From positions 1 through 6,025 of the forward strand of contig JAHKAL010000036.1 in NCBI GenBank assembly GCA_018826545.1: a DNA stretch of 6,025 bases, read 5' to 3'. This stretch comes from Patescibacteria group bacterium. GTDB lineage: Bacteria; Patescibacteriota; Microgenomatia; UBA8517. Under the pieces are notes generated by a model. The model worked only from the letters and a program-made list of their open reading frames with translations. It was not told the DNA's origin and made no database searches. Below, one piece after another: positions 5,071 through 6,025 of the stretch. Both the position numbers and the translations under genes were made by a program. Numbering within the stretch: position 1 is the stretch's first letter; every line of letters begins with the position of its first letter.

Positions 5071-5921
5071 TTTCGGGATATTGCTGGGAGATATAAAACA
5101 GTTCCAATTTCACTTCCATATCCTGTAATTGAAGTTATTCCTTCTAATTTAAATACAGGCTGTAAGTAATCAGAACTTGTGGAATCTTGTAAATAAATAA
5201 GGTTGACATTATTTATTTCAATTTCCTCAATAGACTTTTTATCAAGATCAGATAGTGCTAAATTAACGTTTTTAACAGATATTAAGGTAGATTCTCCAAT
5301 TGTTTCTTTAAATTCATCATAATTTTTTATTTTATATTTCGATTGAGTATTTTGAGCTTGTGTCAAATTTGTGTATTGCGCTGAAAAAATATATCCATTT
5401 TTGAGTAATTTTACAGAAATTAAAGGTTGGTCAGTCCAGTAGGTATTTATTTCATAATCAGAAAAAATAGGATTAAAAATGACTTCAAAAATTTCTGCTT
5501 CTTCTCGTTCAACTTCCAATAATTTTTCTGTTATTGAATCTGATTTTAAATATTTTATTTTGTTTATTTTAAAAGAACCTTTTTCGACAAATGAATTATT
5601 GTAAAAAAAGTTTTCTGAAATAGAAAAGATTTCTTCATCAGTTAATGAAATATTATCAGTTTGCAAGTTATTTTCAGAACTAAATCTGATTAATCCACTT
5701 TCTGGGAAGCAGAAAAGTATAGATTTATCATCTTTCCAGATGTAAGTTTCTCCATCAAAAACATCTTGTGTTACATCAGGTTCTCCTGCAAAACCAATAT
5801 TTTTTGCTATTTCTTTAATTTTAGCGATTCCAATTTTTTCATTTATTAACTCTATTAAAGGCAATTCTTCAGGAAAATCAAAATCTTTTTTTTTGAATAT
5901 TAACTTTGTATTTAATTTCAC
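5067..5921 (-). CDS. Uncharacterised protein, main frame (probable C-terminal part of a frameshifted membrane-anchored protein)
   Basis: I do not recognise a named family. As an intact frame it would start at GTG 5921-5919 and give 284 residues, opening MKLNTKLIFKKKDFDFPEEL and ending TVLYLPAISRN. The body is acidic and rich in Ile, Asn, Ser and beta-type segments, with LPLIELINEKIG, IAKNIGFAGEPDVTQDVFDG and ETYIWKDDKSILFCF near the start. There is no cysteine-rich or catalytic motif that I can see. The GTG is doubtful: no properly spaced Shine-Dalgarno motif precedes it. A different frame immediately upstream encodes a membrane helix and linker that joins naturally at residue 13 (DFDFPEEL) across a run of nine A. 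The true protein therefore probably starts beyond the right edge and is a single-pass protein with an exported domain. The gene faces the origin, head-on to replication, and its stop overlaps that of dnaN. Confidence 0.7.
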   Translation of the reverse strand: MKLNTKLIFKKKDFDFPEELPLIELINEKIGIAKIKEIAKNIGFAGEPDVTQDVFDGETYIWKDDKSILFCFPESGLIRFSSENNLQTDNISLTDEEIFSISENFFYNNSFVEKGSFKINKIKYLKSDSITEKLLEVEREEAEIFEVIFNPIFSDYEINTYWTDQPLISVKLLKNGYIFSAQYTNLTQAQNTQSKYKIKNYDEFKETIGESTLISVKNVNLALSDLDKKSIEEIEINNVNLIYLQDSTSSDYLQPVFKLEGITSITGYGSEIGTVLYLPAISRN

Positions 5922-6024
5922 CTTGAAAGTTTTTGGGAATACTTGGTTTTGCTGGTGATACCTCTGTTTTAATTTCCTCTTTGTTAATCTTTACATAAAG
6001 AAAGACTAAAGACGCAATAGAGAG
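5878..6024 (-). pseudogene. N-terminal fragment (membrane helix and linker) of the gene at 5067-5921, in another frame
   Basis: From the right window edge an open frame gives LSIASLVFLYVKINKEEIKT, then EVSPAKPSIPKNFQGEIKYK and VNIQKKRF before TGA at 5880-5878. It looks like the end of a transmembrane helix, a Lys-rich stop-transfer stretch and a Pro/Ser-containing linker. At its end it overlaps the start of the downstream frame. Skipping one A in the A9 run changes QKKRF-stop into QKKDFDFPEELPLIEL and continues for 272 residues. I therefore read it as the 5' part of the same gene. It is a pseudogene only if the frameshift is real and not bypassed. Confidence 0.6.
5886..5894 (-). other. Nine-A homopolymer at the frame junction
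   Basis: On the minus strand, TTC is followed by nine A and then GATTTTGATTTT. The upstream frame reads CAA AAA AAA AGA TTT TGA. The downstream frame reads AAA AAA AAA GAT TTT GAT. A change to eight (or eleven) A would join them. Tracts of this length are known sites of polymerase slippage and of assembly errors. Confidence 0.75.
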
Positions 6025-6025
6025 T

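Noticed and set aside
1..6025. Search for a CRISPR array, tRNA, insertion sequence or defence system.
   Set aside because: No spaced direct repeats, cloverleaf sequence, terminal inverted repeats or transposase-like protein were seen. The content is conserved origin-proximal core genes.

Overview
The window is the replication-origin neighbourhood of an AT-rich bacterial chromosome. It most resembles a Candidate Phyla Radiation (Patescibacteria) genome, possibly of the Microgenomates group. That placement is inferred from compact proteins (a Jag without its N-terminal domain, a short YidC), the near absence of Shine-Dalgarno sequences, lineage-type changes in DnaA, and the opening of an O-antigen-ligase-like protein beside jag. 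It has not been tested by phylogeny. The standard bacterial code fits: dnaA ends at TGA with a second in-frame TGA two codons later, and Trp is TGG.

Left part (1-2195, all on the minus strand): a tightly packed operon runs away from the origin in the order rpmH, rnpA, yidD, yidC, jag, then the first 57 codons of an O-antigen ligase/polymerase-like membrane protein cut by the window edge. From rnpA onward, genes overlap or sit 0-1 nt apart. The products are ribosomal protein bL34, the RNase P protein, two membrane-protein insertion factors and a KH-R3H RNA-binding protein. rpmH (46 codons) and the partial membrane protein are easy to miss in a simple ORF scan.

Middle (2196-2383): a 188-bp divergent intergenic region carries putative promoters for rpmH (leftward) and dnaA (rightward). 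A perfect DnaA box lies between the proposed -35 and -10 of dnaA, which suggests autoregulation.

Right part (2384-5070, plus strand): dnaA, then a 203-bp gene-free region that looks like oriC, then dnaN. The oriC holds two perfect TTATCCACA boxes and several TTATCAACA-type boxes. These are followed at once by an in-register run of CTA triplets (a DnaA-trio) and an AT-rich tract. This matches a Bacillus-type basal unwinding system.

Far right (5067-6025, minus strand): a convergent gene for an uncharacterised, probably membrane-anchored protein points towards the origin, so it is transcribed head-on to the fork. Its stop overlaps that of dnaN. Its N-terminal transmembrane and linker part lies in a different frame from the rest, and the two frames meet at a run of nine A. 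This is a frameshift, a sequence error, or a slippage site.

The gene content is conserved core machinery. I see no mobile element, CRISPR array, tRNA or rRNA. The items most worth a second look are the compact origin and the A9 frameshift.
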